Of a DNA stretch of 64,000 nucleotides, positions 44,029 to 53,756 are shown one piece after another (the first letter of the stretch is position 1; the number at the start of each line of letters is the position of its first letter). The notes under the pieces were generated by a model, which saw only the letters and a list, made by a program, of their open reading frames with translations, was not told the DNA's origin and ran no database searches. Position numbers and translations under genes: made by a program. Source of the DNA: Bermanella sp040371755 (GTDB lineage: Bacteria; Pseudomonadota; Gammaproteobacteria; Pseudomonadales; Oceanobacteraceae); assembly GCF_040371755.1 (NCBI RefSeq), contig NZ_BAABWE010000001.1:124001-188000 (forward strand). Reading direction: 5' to 3'.

Positions 44029-44646
44029 GTGGAGTTAGCTTGTCTTGACTTGGAAGGGGTATTAATCCCTGAAATTTGGATTGAATTTGCCAATAAAACC
44101 GGTATCGAAGAGTTAAAAGCCACGACTCGCGATATTCCTGATTATGATGTTCTAATGAAACAGCGCCTGCGCATTCTAAAAGAGAATAATCTTAAAATTG
44201 ATGACATCCAAGAAGTGATAGCAACATTATCACCGCTTGAGGGTGCAAAAGAATTCATTGATTGGCTTCGTGAACGCTTTCAGGTGATTATCTTGTCAGA
44301 TACGTTTTATGAATTTGCACAGCCATTAATGCGTCAGCTAGGTTTCCCCACATTGTTCTGCCATAAGCTAGAAGTAAGCGAAGATGGTTTTATTACGGAC
44401 TATAAACTTCGCCAAGTGGACCCTAAGCGTCAGTCAGTTCGTTCATTTCAATTACTTAATTATCGGTGTATTGCAGCAGGTGATTCATATAATGATACCA
44501 CCATGCTCAAGCAGGCCGAGGCCGGCATTCTATTTAAATCACCAAAAAATGTAATTGAGGAATTCCCGCAATTCCCAGCCGTACATGGATATGAAGATTT
44601 GAAAAAGCAGTTTATAGCAGCAAGTAATCGTGAGCTTACACTTTAG
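44029..44646 (+). CDS. thrH: ThrH, phosphoserine phosphatase / homoserine phosphotransferase
   Basis: A 205-residue HAD enzyme close to Pseudomonas aeruginosa ThrH, which dephosphorylates phosphoserine and can transfer the phosphate to homoserine. The HAD nucleophile motif is CLDLEGVLIPE, motif II ILSDTFYEF and motif IV AAGDSYNDTTML; the long stretch TTRDIPDYDVLMKQR is nearly invariant in ThrH. The GTG start at 44029 follows AGGAGAA. The 3' end overlaps the convergent pabB by 11 bases. It links serine and threonine synthesis. Confidence 0.95.
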   Translation: MELACLDLEGVLIPEIWIEFANKTGIEELKATTRDIPDYDVLMKQRLRILKENNLKIDDIQEVIATLSPLEGAKEFIDWLRERFQVIILSDTFYEFAQPLMRQLGFPTLFCHKLEVSEDGFITDYKLRQVDPKRQSVRSFQLLNYRCIAAGDSYNDTTMLKQAEAGILFKSPKNVIEEFPQFPAVHGYEDLKKQFIAASNRELTL

Positions 44647-45958
44647 TAAGGCACTCCATGAGCTTAGTTATTTTATCTAGGCTCTCTTGGTATTCTGACT
44701 CCCATTGGGAGTCATGAACTATCCCCCCGCCAGCCCAGCAGGTCACCTTGCTGTCTTCAAAAAGAAAGCTTCTGATTAAAATATTTGAGTTGAATTTATG
44801 GTTGCTCGATAAATAAAAAGTAGAGCCGCAATAAAAACTTCTAGGAAAGCACTCTAACTCACTAATTATTTCCATGGCCCTTTGTTTTGGTGCTCCTGTA
44901 ATTGACCCGCCTGGAAAGGCATCTAGAAGCAATTTAATAATATCCCTTCTATTGACATTTGATGTGATAGTGCTAACCAAATGATGCACAGTAGAGAAGG
45001 TCTCAATATCAAATAACTTTGATACACAAATATTACTGCCATGCTTACTGAGATCATTCCTTAACAAATCAACAATCATAAGATTTTCAGCCATATCCTT
45101 TGGGCTGCTTGATAGACGTAATTTTTGTAGGTTGTCATCTTCTGGGTTGGGTAATCTAGGTAGTGTCCCTTTAATGGGTTTAGTTGTGGCTACACCATTT
45201 TCATACTGAATAAATAATTCCGGAGATGCACTGGCAAACGACCAATTGTCAGATTCAAAATAAGTAGCGAAAGGTACGTTGGCAGATTCCTTTAGTGCTG
45301 AGTATGCATTAATAGGGTTGCCAGAATACGAAGCTGAGAAATGTTGCGCAAGATTCGCTTGGTATATATCACCATTTACGATGTAGTCTTTAATGGATTC
45401 TATTTTTTGCTTGTATGTGGGTTTATCCCAGTGAGGTTGGAAAGCTGCATGAATCTTGAAGTCACTTTCTTTTTGTTGTTTATGCTCTTTTAGGCACTGG
45501 ATAAACTTTGTTTTAAGCTCTGCTTCTGAGTTGGTGTCATCACTCCAGTAAGTAAGGTAACTACATTCTTCCTTGTGATCGATAACAAATGACCATGTAT
45601 AAAGCCCTACCAGTAGAGTTGGTAGCACTTTATATTGCTTTAGTTTTAGCTTGTTTGAATTGGGAATGCCAAAGTCGTAGCTAATATGACCAATTAACCC
45701 GCCAGTAAATGGAAGCTTTGATGAGTGGTTTGGTAATTCTTGTGACAAGGTGTGCAGTTGATTAATAGCTTGCGGTATTGATAGGCTATCTTTGATTTCA
45801 ATGATTTCTTTTGGGTTGGCCGCGATGATGCTCCAGCGGCCATTATCATGTTCCGTATTGGAGCTTTCTAAGGCAACCAAGTGGCCAAGCTCTGAAAGCT
45901 CTAGTAAGAGTTGGTGCGTATGCGCCATGTACGGGAGCTTGGTATAACTGCACTGCAT
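44636..45958 (-). CDS. pabB: Aminodeoxychorismate synthase component I
   Basis: A 440-residue chorismate-binding enzyme that makes 4-amino-4-deoxychorismate for folate, with PabA supplying ammonia. The N-terminal anthranilate-synthase-I-like domain is followed by the catalytic domain with PIKGTLPR (the PIKGT lysine marks aminodeoxychorismate rather than anthranilate synthase), MIVDLLRNDLSKHG and the GGSITGAPKQRAMEII motif. It is a single gene, convergent with thrH. No pabA or pabC is in this window. Confidence 0.93.
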   Translation of the reverse strand: MQCSYTKLPYMAHTHQLLLELSELGHLVALESSNTEHDNGRWSIIAANPKEIIEIKDSLSIPQAINQLHTLSQELPNHSSKLPFTGGLIGHISYDFGIPNSNKLKLKQYKVLPTLLVGLYTWSFVIDHKEECSYLTYWSDDTNSEAELKTKFIQCLKEHKQQKESDFKIHAAFQPHWDKPTYKQKIESIKDYIVNGDIYQANLAQHFSASYSGNPINAYSALKESANVPFATYFESDNWSFASASPELFIQYENGVATTKPIKGTLPRLPNPEDDNLQKLRLSSSPKDMAENLMIVDLLRNDLSKHGSNICVSKLFDIETFSTVHHLVSTITSNVNRRDIIKLLLDAFPGGSITGAPKQRAMEIISELECFPRSFYCGSTFYLSSNHKFNSNILIRSFLFEDSKVTCWAGGGIVHDSQWESEYQESLDKITKLMECLTKV

Positions 45959-46096
45959 ATATTACTACCTAATTAATAGTAATATTTTAATGCTTGTACC
46001 TTGTTTTAGATAGGCTTAAGGCAGAATATCTGTAGATGCGTGCCCGTAATATTCAGGTAAAATAAAAACTTCCAATATTTGAATGTTTTGCCATCA

Positions 46097-46123
46097 AAAA
46101 GTCAGTGGGTATCACTGACTTTG
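46097..46123 (-). terminator. Rho-independent terminator of ppsR
   Basis: AAAGTCAGTG and CACTGACTTT form a 10-bp stem with a GGTAT loop; on the minus strand a TTTTTG tail follows. It lies 28 bases beyond the ppsR stop. Confidence 0.85.
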
Positions 46124-46150
46124 ACTGTATTAACTTAGAGCTATCATCAA

Positions 46151-46963
46151 TTAAGCTCTTCTAATGAGCTTTGAATCAACCATTATGCGGGTTGAAATTT
46201 CCTCTACGGATAGGTCGGTGGTGGTTAGAAATGGAATGTTCATCCTACGAAAAAGCATCTCTACTTCTTCTGTTTCATAATAACACTGATTCAAACTTGC
46301 ATATCGACTATTGGCTTTACGTTCATTACGAATAGCAGCCAACCGCTCAGGATCAATGGTTAGGCCGAATAATTTATCTTTATAGGGTTTTAATGCTTCT
46401 GGTAATTCACCGTTACCAAGATCTTCTTCTGTTAATGGATAGTTGGCGGCTTTTATACCGTATTGCAGCGCAAGATATAAGCAGCTAGGAGTCTTTCCTG
46501 AGCGTGATACCCCTACAAGGATAATATCGGCTTTATTATAATGCTTGATTTTGCTTCCATCATCATTATCAAGAGCGTAATTAACAGCGTCGATTCTTGC
46601 TAGATATGACTTATTATCACCGCCAGCGTGAGATTTACCCACCGAATAGCTTGAGCCCATGTTCAGCTCTTTTTCTAAGGGGGCTAAAAATGTTGCGAAA
46701 ATATCAACCTTAAATGCGTCCGCTTTAGATATTTCATCGCGTATATCCTGATTGATAATAGTATCAAAAACTATTGCACGACCGCCTTCGGAAGCAATTG
46801 CATTTAGCCTAAGAACAACTTCTTTAGCTTTATCTAGGGTGTCTATATAAGGCAGTGTTGTTTGTTCAAAATCTATACTCTCAAACTGAGATAAAAGGCT
46901 ATGACCTAGGGTTTCAGCTGTAATACCTGTACCGTCCGATATGAAAAACGCTTGTCGCTTCAT
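46151..46963 (-). CDS. ppsR: PEP synthase regulatory protein (bifunctional kinase/pyrophosphorylase)
   Basis: A 270-residue DUF299 enzyme that inactivates PEP synthase by ADP-dependent phosphorylation and reactivates it by Pi-dependent dephosphorylation (known for E. coli). It starts with FFISDGTGITAETLGHSLLSQF and carries the P-loop GVSRSGKTPSCLYLA. The divergent arrangement with ppsA is conserved in many gammaproteobacteria. The ATG at 46963 is preferred over an in-frame TTG four codons upstream; neither has a strong ribosome-binding site. Confidence 0.94.
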   Translation of the reverse strand: MKRQAFFISDGTGITAETLGHSLLSQFESIDFEQTTLPYIDTLDKAKEVVLRLNAIASEGGRAIVFDTIINQDIRDEISKADAFKVDIFATFLAPLEKELNMGSSYSVGKSHAGGDNKSYLARIDAVNYALDNDDGSKIKHYNKADIILVGVSRSGKTPSCLYLALQYGIKAANYPLTEEDLGNGELPEALKPYKDKLFGLTIDPERLAAIRNERKANSRYASLNQCYYETEEVEMLFRRMNIPFLTTTDLSVEEISTRIMVDSKLIRRA

Positions 46964-47046
46964 TTTATTTAACAACTTTGTGATTAGTCTCTAGAATTAG
47001 ATTACTATATTGGCCTAACGCACACTAGAATTTATCGGAGGTAAAC

Positions 47047-49416
47047 TTGAAAAATCACGTCATTTGGTTTGATCAGCTTAACATGGAAGACGTGGACAAG
47101 GTCGGCGGGAAAAATGCCTCCCTCGGCGAGATGATCAGCAACCTTTCTTCGTCCGGTGTAAATGTACCAAATGGCTTTGCAACTACCTCTGATGCTTTCG
47201 ATTTATTTCTTAAGCAAAACAATCTCAAGCAAAAAATTGATGAAAAAATAAACTCGCTTAGCGAAGGCTCGTTGTCACATCTTGCTGAAGTGGGTGCTGA
47301 AGTTCGCCAGTGGATATTAGACGCCGACATACCTAAAGAAATAGAATCCCAAATTAAAGAAAGTCTTGCTAAATTAAGGGGGTCTGAAGCCGAGATTTCA
47401 GTAGCTGTTCGAAGCTCAGCCACGGCTGAGGATTTACCAGATGCTTCTTTTGCGGGACAGCAAGAAACTTTCTTAAATATTGTGGGAGAGGACGCGGTTC
47501 TCAGAGCGGTCAAAGAAGTATTTGCATCTTTGTATAATGATAGGGCAATCAGCTATCGTGCCCATCAAGGTTATCAGGATCATGAAATCGCACTATCTGT
47601 CGGCATTCAGCGCATGGTTCGTAGTGAATCAGGTGCGTCAGGTGTCATGTTTACCATGGATACAGAATCCGGGTTTGATGGTGTTGTCTTTATTACCTCC
47701 GCATATGGTTTGGGTGAAACCGTCGTGCAAGGTGCGGTTAACCCTGATGAATTCTATGTTCACAAGAAGTCCTTCAAAGAAGGGCGCCCAGCCATTCTAA
47801 GACGTAACCTTGGTGCTAAAGCAATAAAAATGATTTATAGCCAAGATCCATATAGCGACACGCCAGTTGAAACTATTCGCGTTGATAGGGAAGAGCGCTT
47901 TAAATTTAGTATCACAGATGAAGATCTTGCTGTACTTACAAAACAGGCGCTCATCATCGAAGAGCACTATAAGCGACCAATGGATATAGAGTGGGCTAAA
48001 GACGGTATAAACGGAGAAATATATATCGTGCAGGCACGACCTGAAACGGTTAAAAGTCGCACAAGTAAGAATGTAATGGAGCGTTATATTCTTAAAGAAA
48101 CTGGCAGTGTACTTTGCGAGGGTAGAAGTGTCGGTCATCGAATCGGACGAGGCCCTGTAAAAGTTTTGCGCAATATTAATCAAATCCAAGATATTGATGA
48201 AGGTGATATTTTAGTTGCAGATATGACGGACCCCGATTGGGAACCTATCATGAAAAAAGCCAGTGCAATTGTCACAAACCGTGGAGGGCGTACATGTCAC
48301 GCGGCCATTATTGCTCGTGAGCTGGGCATCCCTGCCGTAGTAGGTTGTGGTGATGCAACTGATGAATTACAAAATGGTCAGCTTGTTACAGTTTCGTGTG
48401 CGGAAGGTGACACCGGGTTTATTTATGATGGTACATTGGAATTTGAGCACAAAACAAATTCCGTTGGCAATATGCCTGAATTACCATTTAAGGTCATGAT
48501 GAATGTAGGTAACCCTGATCGTGCTTTTGATTTTCAAGCTTTACCTAATGAAGGCGTTGGCCTAGCCCGATTAGAATTCATTATTAATAGAATGATAGGT
48601 GTTCACCCTAAAGCTCTTTTGAATTTTAATGACTTACCAGAAGAAGTTAAATCTACAGTTGAAAGGCGAATAGCTGGGTATGCTTCGCCTATTGATTTTT
48701 ATGTAGAAAAATTAGTTGAAGGTATCAGTACTTTGGCTGCAGCTTTTTACCCAAAAAAGGTAATCGTACGATTATCAGATTTCAAGTCAAACGAATACGC
48801 TAACTTAATTGGTGGTCGTTTATACGAACCAGAAGAAGAAAACCCTATGCTGGGTTTTCGCGGTGCTGCTCGTTATATAAGTAAGTCATTTAGGGATTGC
48901 TTTGAACTTGAGTGCCGCGCAATGAAAAAAGTTCGCGATGAAATGGGCTTTTCTAACGTAGAGGTAATGGTTCCATTTGTACGTACCGTTGGTGAAGCTA
49001 AACAAGTTGTTGACTTATTGGCAACCAATGGCCTTAAACGTGGTGAAAACGGCTTACGTTTAATCATGATGTGTGAGCTTCCTGCAAACGCGTTACTTGC
49101 TGAGCAGTTTTTAGAATACTTTGACGGCTTCTCTATTGGCTCTAACGACTTAACCCAGCTTACTCTAGGCTTGGATCGAGACTCAGGGGTCATTGCGCAT
49201 TTATTTGATGAGCGAAATGATGCCATAAGAAGCTTGCTACACATGGCAATATCAGCTTGTAAAAAACAAAATAAATATATTGGTATTTGCGGGCAAGGAC
49301 CAAGTGATCATCCGTCATTTGCGAAGTGGCTAATGGATGAGGGGATTGATAGCGTTTCGTTAAACCCAGACTCTGTATTGGATACTTGGTTTTATCTAGC
49401 AGATAAACCTCAATAA
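47047..49416 (+). CDS. ppsA: Phosphoenolpyruvate synthase
   Basis: A 789-residue enzyme that converts pyruvate and ATP to PEP, AMP and Pi for gluconeogenesis. Order: N-terminal ATP-grasp domain (KVGGKNASLGEMI, SVAVRSSATAEDLPDASFAGQ), the phosphohistidine swivel domain with His418 (GGRTCHAAIIARE), and the C-terminal PEP-binding barrel (GSNDLTQLTLGLDRD, GICGQGPSD). The start is a UUG codon at 47047 preceded by a strong CGGAGGT site six bases away; no ATG gives the full N-terminus. It is controlled by the divergent ppsR, and followed after 8 bases by a hydrolase-fold gene. Confidence 0.97.
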   Translation: MKNHVIWFDQLNMEDVDKVGGKNASLGEMISNLSSSGVNVPNGFATTSDAFDLFLKQNNLKQKIDEKINSLSEGSLSHLAEVGAEVRQWILDADIPKEIESQIKESLAKLRGSEAEISVAVRSSATAEDLPDASFAGQQETFLNIVGEDAVLRAVKEVFASLYNDRAISYRAHQGYQDHEIALSVGIQRMVRSESGASGVMFTMDTESGFDGVVFITSAYGLGETVVQGAVNPDEFYVHKKSFKEGRPAILRRNLGAKAIKMIYSQDPYSDTPVETIRVDREERFKFSITDEDLAVLTKQALIIEEHYKRPMDIEWAKDGINGEIYIVQARPETVKSRTSKNVMERYILKETGSVLCEGRSVGHRIGRGPVKVLRNINQIQDIDEGDILVADMTDPDWEPIMKKASAIVTNRGGRTCHAAIIARELGIPAVVGCGDATDELQNGQLVTVSCAEGDTGFIYDGTLEFEHKTNSVGNMPELPFKVMMNVGNPDRAFDFQALPNEGVGLARLEFIINRMIGVHPKALLNFNDLPEEVKSTVERRIAGYASPIDFYVEKLVEGISTLAAAFYPKKVIVRLSDFKSNEYANLIGGRLYEPEEENPMLGFRGAARYISKSFRDCFELECRAMKKVRDEMGFSNVEVMVPFVRTVGEAKQVVDLLATNGLKRGENGLRLIMMCELPANALLAEQFLEYFDGFSIGSNDLTQLTLGLDRDSGVIAHLFDERNDAIRSLLHMAISACKKQNKYIGICGQGPSDHPSFAKWLMDEGIDSVSLNPDSVLDTWFYLADKPQ

Positions 49417-49424
49417 GGGATTAA

Positions 49425-50384
49425 ATGAAAAGTAGCAGCACTTTATTTCCGGTTGCATTGATGCGAGCTGAGGTGTTGTCTTCTAAATACATAGAAGACA
49501 CTTATCTATTAAAGCCAAACAACAGTCCCGATCTAACGGCACAAGTTGCACTTTCCCGTTTGGGGTATGCAGATTCAGATCAAAGCAAGCAAGGTGTGCC
49601 GGTTGTATTGCTCCATGGGCTTTATGAAAATAGAAGTTGCTGGCTTGATCAGGATCTAAATGGCCTAGCGGCTTTTTTATTGGAGCTTGGTTTTGATCCT
49701 TGGATGCTTGAGTTTAGAGGGCATGGCGATAGCCCTGTTAATAACCTCTATGACAAAAATACAATTGAGGCATACGCTCAATACGATTTAAGTGCGGCGC
49801 AGCAGTTTATAAGTGAGCAAAACCCATTTGAAGCTATTTGGTTAGGGCAAGGGGCAGGGGGTATTGCTATCGCGACATCTTTGGCTAATAAGAGCTTGCA
49901 TTCAAACGATGTATTAGGTGTATGCTTGCTTAATACACAAGTATCTAGCTTTCCTATTTCTTATTATGTGCCATTTTTACGTAGTATTAAAAGAATCAGA
50001 CAGTTCTTCAGAAAATTGAATGTTTGCCCAAAAATCGGCCCAGAGGCGGAGCCAAAGGGCGTACTTCTTGAGCAGCTAAGGTGGTCTGGGTTACTTAGTC
50101 GCTGGAAATCTAAAGCAGGTAACTCATTCTGGAGTGGGCTGAATAACCTATCAACTCCAGTTTTATCTTTTAGTGGCAAAGATGATGGCGCCAACCCAGT
50201 TAAAGCATGCCGAAAATTAGCGTTTGCCATCTCTGAGGATGCCACGATTGTTTTATTATCCAAAGAGCAGGGATTCTCAAGAAATTACGGCTATACCGAT
50301 TTATTAAAAAGCTCCGATGCGGCAAATGATGTTTGGCCAAAAATCGGAGAGTGGATTGAAACTTTAAAAAACGAAAGAGGTTAA
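49425..50384 (+). CDS. Alpha/beta-hydrolase-fold protein with degenerate active site
   Basis: A 319-residue cytoplasmic protein with the alpha/beta-hydrolase fold: VVLLHGLYENRSCW (oxyanion HG) at about 63-76 and DPWMLEFRGHGDSPV at about 96-110. At the nucleophile elbow it reads LGQGAGG, with Gly143 where a serine should stand, and no histidine is found at the usual C-terminal place (SKEQGFSRNYGY). It is therefore probably not a normal esterase. It lies between ppsA and rraA; I recall an esterase-like gene in the same place in P. aeruginosa, so the neighbourhood seems conserved. Function is unknown. Confidence 0.82.
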   Translation: MKSSSTLFPVALMRAEVLSSKYIEDTYLLKPNNSPDLTAQVALSRLGYADSDQSKQGVPVVLLHGLYENRSCWLDQDLNGLAAFLLELGFDPWMLEFRGHGDSPVNNLYDKNTIEAYAQYDLSAAQQFISEQNPFEAIWLGQGAGGIAIATSLANKSLHSNDVLGVCLLNTQVSSFPISYYVPFLRSIKRIRQFFRKLNVCPKIGPEAEPKGVLLEQLRWSGLLSRWKSKAGNSFWSGLNNLSTPVLSFSGKDDGANPVKACRKLAFAISEDATIVLLSKEQGFSRNYGYTDLLKSSDAANDVWPKIGEWIETLKNERG

Positions 50385-50388
50385 AACA

Positions 50389-50877
50389 ATGACTCAATAT
50401 TTAACACCAGATTTGTGCGATGAGTACCCAGAAGTTGAAGTATTAGAGCCTATGTTTAGTAATTATGGTGCACGTGAGTCATTTGGCGGTGAAGTCGTGA
50501 CCATTAAGTGTCATGAAGATAATTCCCTAGTAAAAGAAAATGTGGACAAGCCCGGCACCGGGAAAGTTATGGTGGTTGATGGTGGTGGGTCTATGCGTGC
50601 AGCCTTGCTAGGAGATATGTTGGCTGAAAAAGCGGCAAAAAACGGTTGGGAAGGCTTGGTTATTTATGGATGTATTCGTGATGTAGATATCATCATGGAA
50701 ACTAATTTAGGTGTTCAGGCTCTGGCTACCAATCCGAGAAAAACAGAAAAGAAAGGCATTGGTGAGATAAATGTGCCAGTTAAGTTTGCTGGTGTCGAAA
50801 TCAAGCCGGGGCAATTCATTTATGCTGACAACAATGGCATTATTGTTTCTGATAAAGCGCTATCAATGCCTTCATGA
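50389..50877 (+). CDS. rraA: RraA, inhibitor of ribonuclease E activity
   Basis: A 162-residue trimeric protein that in E. coli binds RNase E and slows RNA decay; family members can also be aldolases (HMG/CHA type). RraA hallmarks are MTQYLTPDLCDEYPEVEVLEPMF in the first residues, GKVMVVDGGGSMRAALLGDML and VIYGCIRDVD. AAAGAGG precedes the ATG, 4 bases after the hydrolase-like gene, giving a ppsA-hydrolase-rraA operon. It ends at a strong shared terminator. Confidence 0.93.
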   Translation: MTQYLTPDLCDEYPEVEVLEPMFSNYGARESFGGEVVTIKCHEDNSLVKENVDKPGTGKVMVVDGGGSMRAALLGDMLAEKAAKNGWEGLVIYGCIRDVDIIMETNLGVQALATNPRKTEKKGIGEINVPVKFAGVEIKPGQFIYADNNGIIVSDKALSMPS

Positions 50878-50898
50878 GATACCAAATAAATCCAACAT

Positions 50899-50922
50899 AA
50901 AAGGCCGCAATTGCGGCCTTTT
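50899..50922. terminator. Bidirectional terminator between rraA and rapA
   Basis: A perfect 24-base palindrome of the form AAAAGGCCGCAA/TTGCGGCCTTTT separates the convergent rraA and rapA genes. Confidence 0.88.
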
Positions 50923-50927
50923 ACGCT

Positions 50928-53624
50928 TTATTGATTAAAGTTAATCCAAAGTGTCATAGATAACAATTTTGGTTTGGTTGCACTTAAAAACTCAGTGGCT
51001 TCTTTTGTGTTTTTTGTAAGTGTGTCAATTTCTAACTGATAACTTCCTGGTGATATTTCAAGTGACTTGTATCGTTCAAGCTCTTGGGCGCTTTTATCAC
51101 TTAGGTTGTTGATTGCGTTTTCGATATGCTCTTTGGATGTATGTGCAGCAAGTTTTTCACTTAATAAAGCGGCATTGTCGATGTTCTGCAGCTTCATTTG
51201 GATTACTTCTCTGGCCATATCTTTAGAAATTAGTTCACTATTAGCTCGCATACTATTTAAATCCAATATGCGTGTAACATTTTTTAACTCTTCGCTAATC
51301 ACATAGTGTCTTAGTTCTGGGGTTAAATGACGATTGAGTTCAAGTCGCCCCGGCCCTTCTGCTTTAACTTGATAAAGTGTTTCTACAAATATCTGGCCAT
51401 TTTTGAATTCTGGGTTGCTAAACAAAGCACATGACGTGAACGCATCTCCACTTGCTTCTAGGTCATCAATAATACCTTTAATCCAAGGGTGGTCCCATGA
51501 GATGAACTCTAAATCTTCTCTTATGGAGGCTTGTTGGCGATCAAACGTAACCGTTGCTTTTTCATCGCGAAGACTATTAATGAAAGAGAATGGGCAGTTT
51601 TCTTGCGGACCAATAATTAGATTGTTATTACCAGTGGGCTCGGTATCTATATGGCCATTGTCAAATATATCTAATACCAGCTGCTTAAGTTTGTCATTGT
51701 TGTTGTCTGATTCATTAATTGAGTCTATGAGTTTACTGATACGATCTTCTTGAAATGAATGCTGTTCGAGTAAGCGGTCGCGGCCTTGTTCGATTTCTTC
51801 GAGGAGCTGCTTGCTAGCTTGTTGAGCCTGCATGATAACCGTTTCAGCGTTCTCTCCCGTATCAAGCATATCTTCGATTTCATAACCATAGGCTTCAAAT
51901 ATTGGAGATGCAGCAGGATTTGGCTGACTAAACATATCAAAGCCGTGATGATACAGTGCAGCCAGTCTTGACTGTTTGCTTCCAGAGATCACTGGGATAT
52001 GAATATAAATATCACTACCTTGACCAATCCTATCTAGTCGACCAATGCGCTGGTCAACTAAGTCTGGGTGTTCTGGCAGGTCAAATAACACAAGATGCTG
52101 AGCGTGTTGGAAGTTGCGTCCTTCACCACCAATTTCGCTGCAAACTAATATTTGAATGCCATCATCTTCAGTGAAGCGTGCGGCTATTTGGTCACGCTCA
52201 ATTAATGAATAATGCTCATGAAAAGCGCCAGATTGAATTAATGTTCTTTGGTTTATGTTTTCAGAAATCTTCTGTGCGGTTTCTGCGCTATGACAAATAA
52301 TTAAAATCTTTTTGTCTTCTATGCTTGGAAGCCAGTCAATCAGCCAATCTAAGGTATCTATTTCCTTTAGGTGGTAGAACTCACTGTGACGCAAAGGAAA
52401 ACCAGAAATACTACGACGAGTATTTCTGTAAACCATTCTTCCAGTACCATAGCGATCCGCCATCCAGTCTATAAAATCAGATTCTGATTTTTCATTCTCT
52501 AGGATTGTTGTGGCGTAAACATTTAATTTTTCGTCATTTAATTTTTCTATAAGCGGGAGTGATACTGCTAAACCATCTTGTTCAATGGACTCTACAATTT
52601 CACTAACCGTGCCATATTTTTGTTCTTCATCTAAAAATTGTTCAAGCTGAGGGAAGCGCAAGGGATCTAATAAATGTAATCGTGCAAAGTGACTTTCTAC
52701 ACCTAGCTGTTCTGGTGTGGCGGTTAATAGTAAAACCCCCACACTAACTTTTGATAAGGCTAATGCTGATTGATAGGCTTTTGATTGCCATTGTAGACGA
52801 TGGCTTTCATCTACTACCATCATATCCCATTGAGCAAGTAGAGCCTGATCTAGATATTGAGAGTGAGTGAGCCAGTCAAAATTACATAAGGCTATTTGAA
52901 CTTGATCAAAAGGATTTTGACTGGATTGCTCTGCGCAAAACTCATCGTCAATTAGTGTGCAATCTAAATTAAATTTTCGTTTCATCTCAACAAGCCATTG
53001 ATTGACCAGAGAGGACGGCACGCAAATCAAAATACGCTGAGCACGCTGAGATGCCACAAGTTGATGGATTACTAAACCAGCTTCGATGGTCTTACCTAGG
53101 CCTACCTCATCAGCTAATAATGCCCTTGGTAATGGCATATTTAAAATTTGCTGGGCAACATCGTATTGGTGGGGAATGATGTTGATTTTGGGCCCAACAA
53201 AGCCGTGACACATTAAGCCTTGCTGATGGGTGTACGCCTCAAGTAAGCGACGATACAGGTTACTCCATTTAAAGCTGCCTATTTGCCCAGCTTTTAATCG
53301 GTCAACTGGAGATACTTTACCTTGGTTTGGCGCGATATCTTCTTCTTCTGCCCATAAGAATTCACTAATTTGATATTGAATAATGCCTGATTCATCATTC
53401 ACACTGATGATGTTTGCCTCAATGCCAGAGATCAATTGAATTCGGTCATTTACTGCAAAAATACAACGTATAAGAGGGGTGTTGCCAATAGAGTATACAC
53501 GGTTGTCTTCGACCAAAGGAAAATCAAGGGTAACGCGTCTGCCTTCAATATTGGTTACTAAGCCAAGGCCTAATTCTGGCTCTGATAAGCTGATCCATCT
53601 TTGACCAAGTATAAATTGACTCAT
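50928..53624 (-). CDS. rapA: RNA polymerase-associated SWI2/SNF2 ATPase RapA (HepA)
   Basis: An 898-residue helicase-like ATPase that recycles RNA polymerase after transcription. Two N-terminal Tudor-like domains (FILGQRWISLSEPELGLG onward, about 1-107) precede the SNF2 core with Walker A LLADEVGLGKTIEAG (about 170-184), motif II VDESHRL and the C-lobe motif DQRIGRLDRIGQ. It is about 70 residues shorter than E. coli RapA (968), mainly by inspection in the C-terminal half. It is a single gene, convergent with rraA. Confidence 0.95.
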   Translation of the reverse strand: MSQFILGQRWISLSEPELGLGLVTNIEGRRVTLDFPLVEDNRVYSIGNTPLIRCIFAVNDRIQLISGIEANIISVNDESGIIQYQISEFLWAEEEDIAPNQGKVSPVDRLKAGQIGSFKWSNLYRRLLEAYTHQQGLMCHGFVGPKINIIPHQYDVAQQILNMPLPRALLADEVGLGKTIEAGLVIHQLVASQRAQRILICVPSSLVNQWLVEMKRKFNLDCTLIDDEFCAEQSSQNPFDQVQIALCNFDWLTHSQYLDQALLAQWDMMVVDESHRLQWQSKAYQSALALSKVSVGVLLLTATPEQLGVESHFARLHLLDPLRFPQLEQFLDEEQKYGTVSEIVESIEQDGLAVSLPLIEKLNDEKLNVYATTILENEKSESDFIDWMADRYGTGRMVYRNTRRSISGFPLRHSEFYHLKEIDTLDWLIDWLPSIEDKKILIICHSAETAQKISENINQRTLIQSGAFHEHYSLIERDQIAARFTEDDGIQILVCSEIGGEGRNFQHAQHLVLFDLPEHPDLVDQRIGRLDRIGQGSDIYIHIPVISGSKQSRLAALYHHGFDMFSQPNPAASPIFEAYGYEIEDMLDTGENAETVIMQAQQASKQLLEEIEQGRDRLLEQHSFQEDRISKLIDSINESDNNNDKLKQLVLDIFDNGHIDTEPTGNNNLIIGPQENCPFSFINSLRDEKATVTFDRQQASIREDLEFISWDHPWIKGIIDDLEASGDAFTSCALFSNPEFKNGQIFVETLYQVKAEGPGRLELNRHLTPELRHYVISEELKNVTRILDLNSMRANSELISKDMAREVIQMKLQNIDNAALLSEKLAAHTSKEHIENAINNLSDKSAQELERYKSLEISPGSYQLEIDTLTKNTKEATEFLSATKPKLLSMTLWINFNQ

Positions 53625-53756
53625 AACACCCCCAAAATTAAGCCGCGGATTTTATCATTTTGAACTAATAAGCTCAGCCATTTTATTAATAAATCGAACA
53701 AAATTGCTGTTACTGGGCCAAGCATGCGAAAATAGAAGAATTAATGAGGTGAAATC

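Noticed and set aside
47073..47513. 146-codon minus-strand ORF inside ppsA
   Set aside because: It is a reverse-strand shadow of the highly conserved ATP-grasp region, with no ribosome-binding site or recognisable motif.
48873..49244. 123-codon minus-strand ORF inside ppsA
   Set aside because: It lies opposite the conserved PEP-binding domain and is explained by codon usage of the sense gene.
49425..50384. Calling this gene an esterase
   Set aside because: The nucleophile serine is replaced by glycine and the catalytic histidine is missing, so an activity name would be unsupported.
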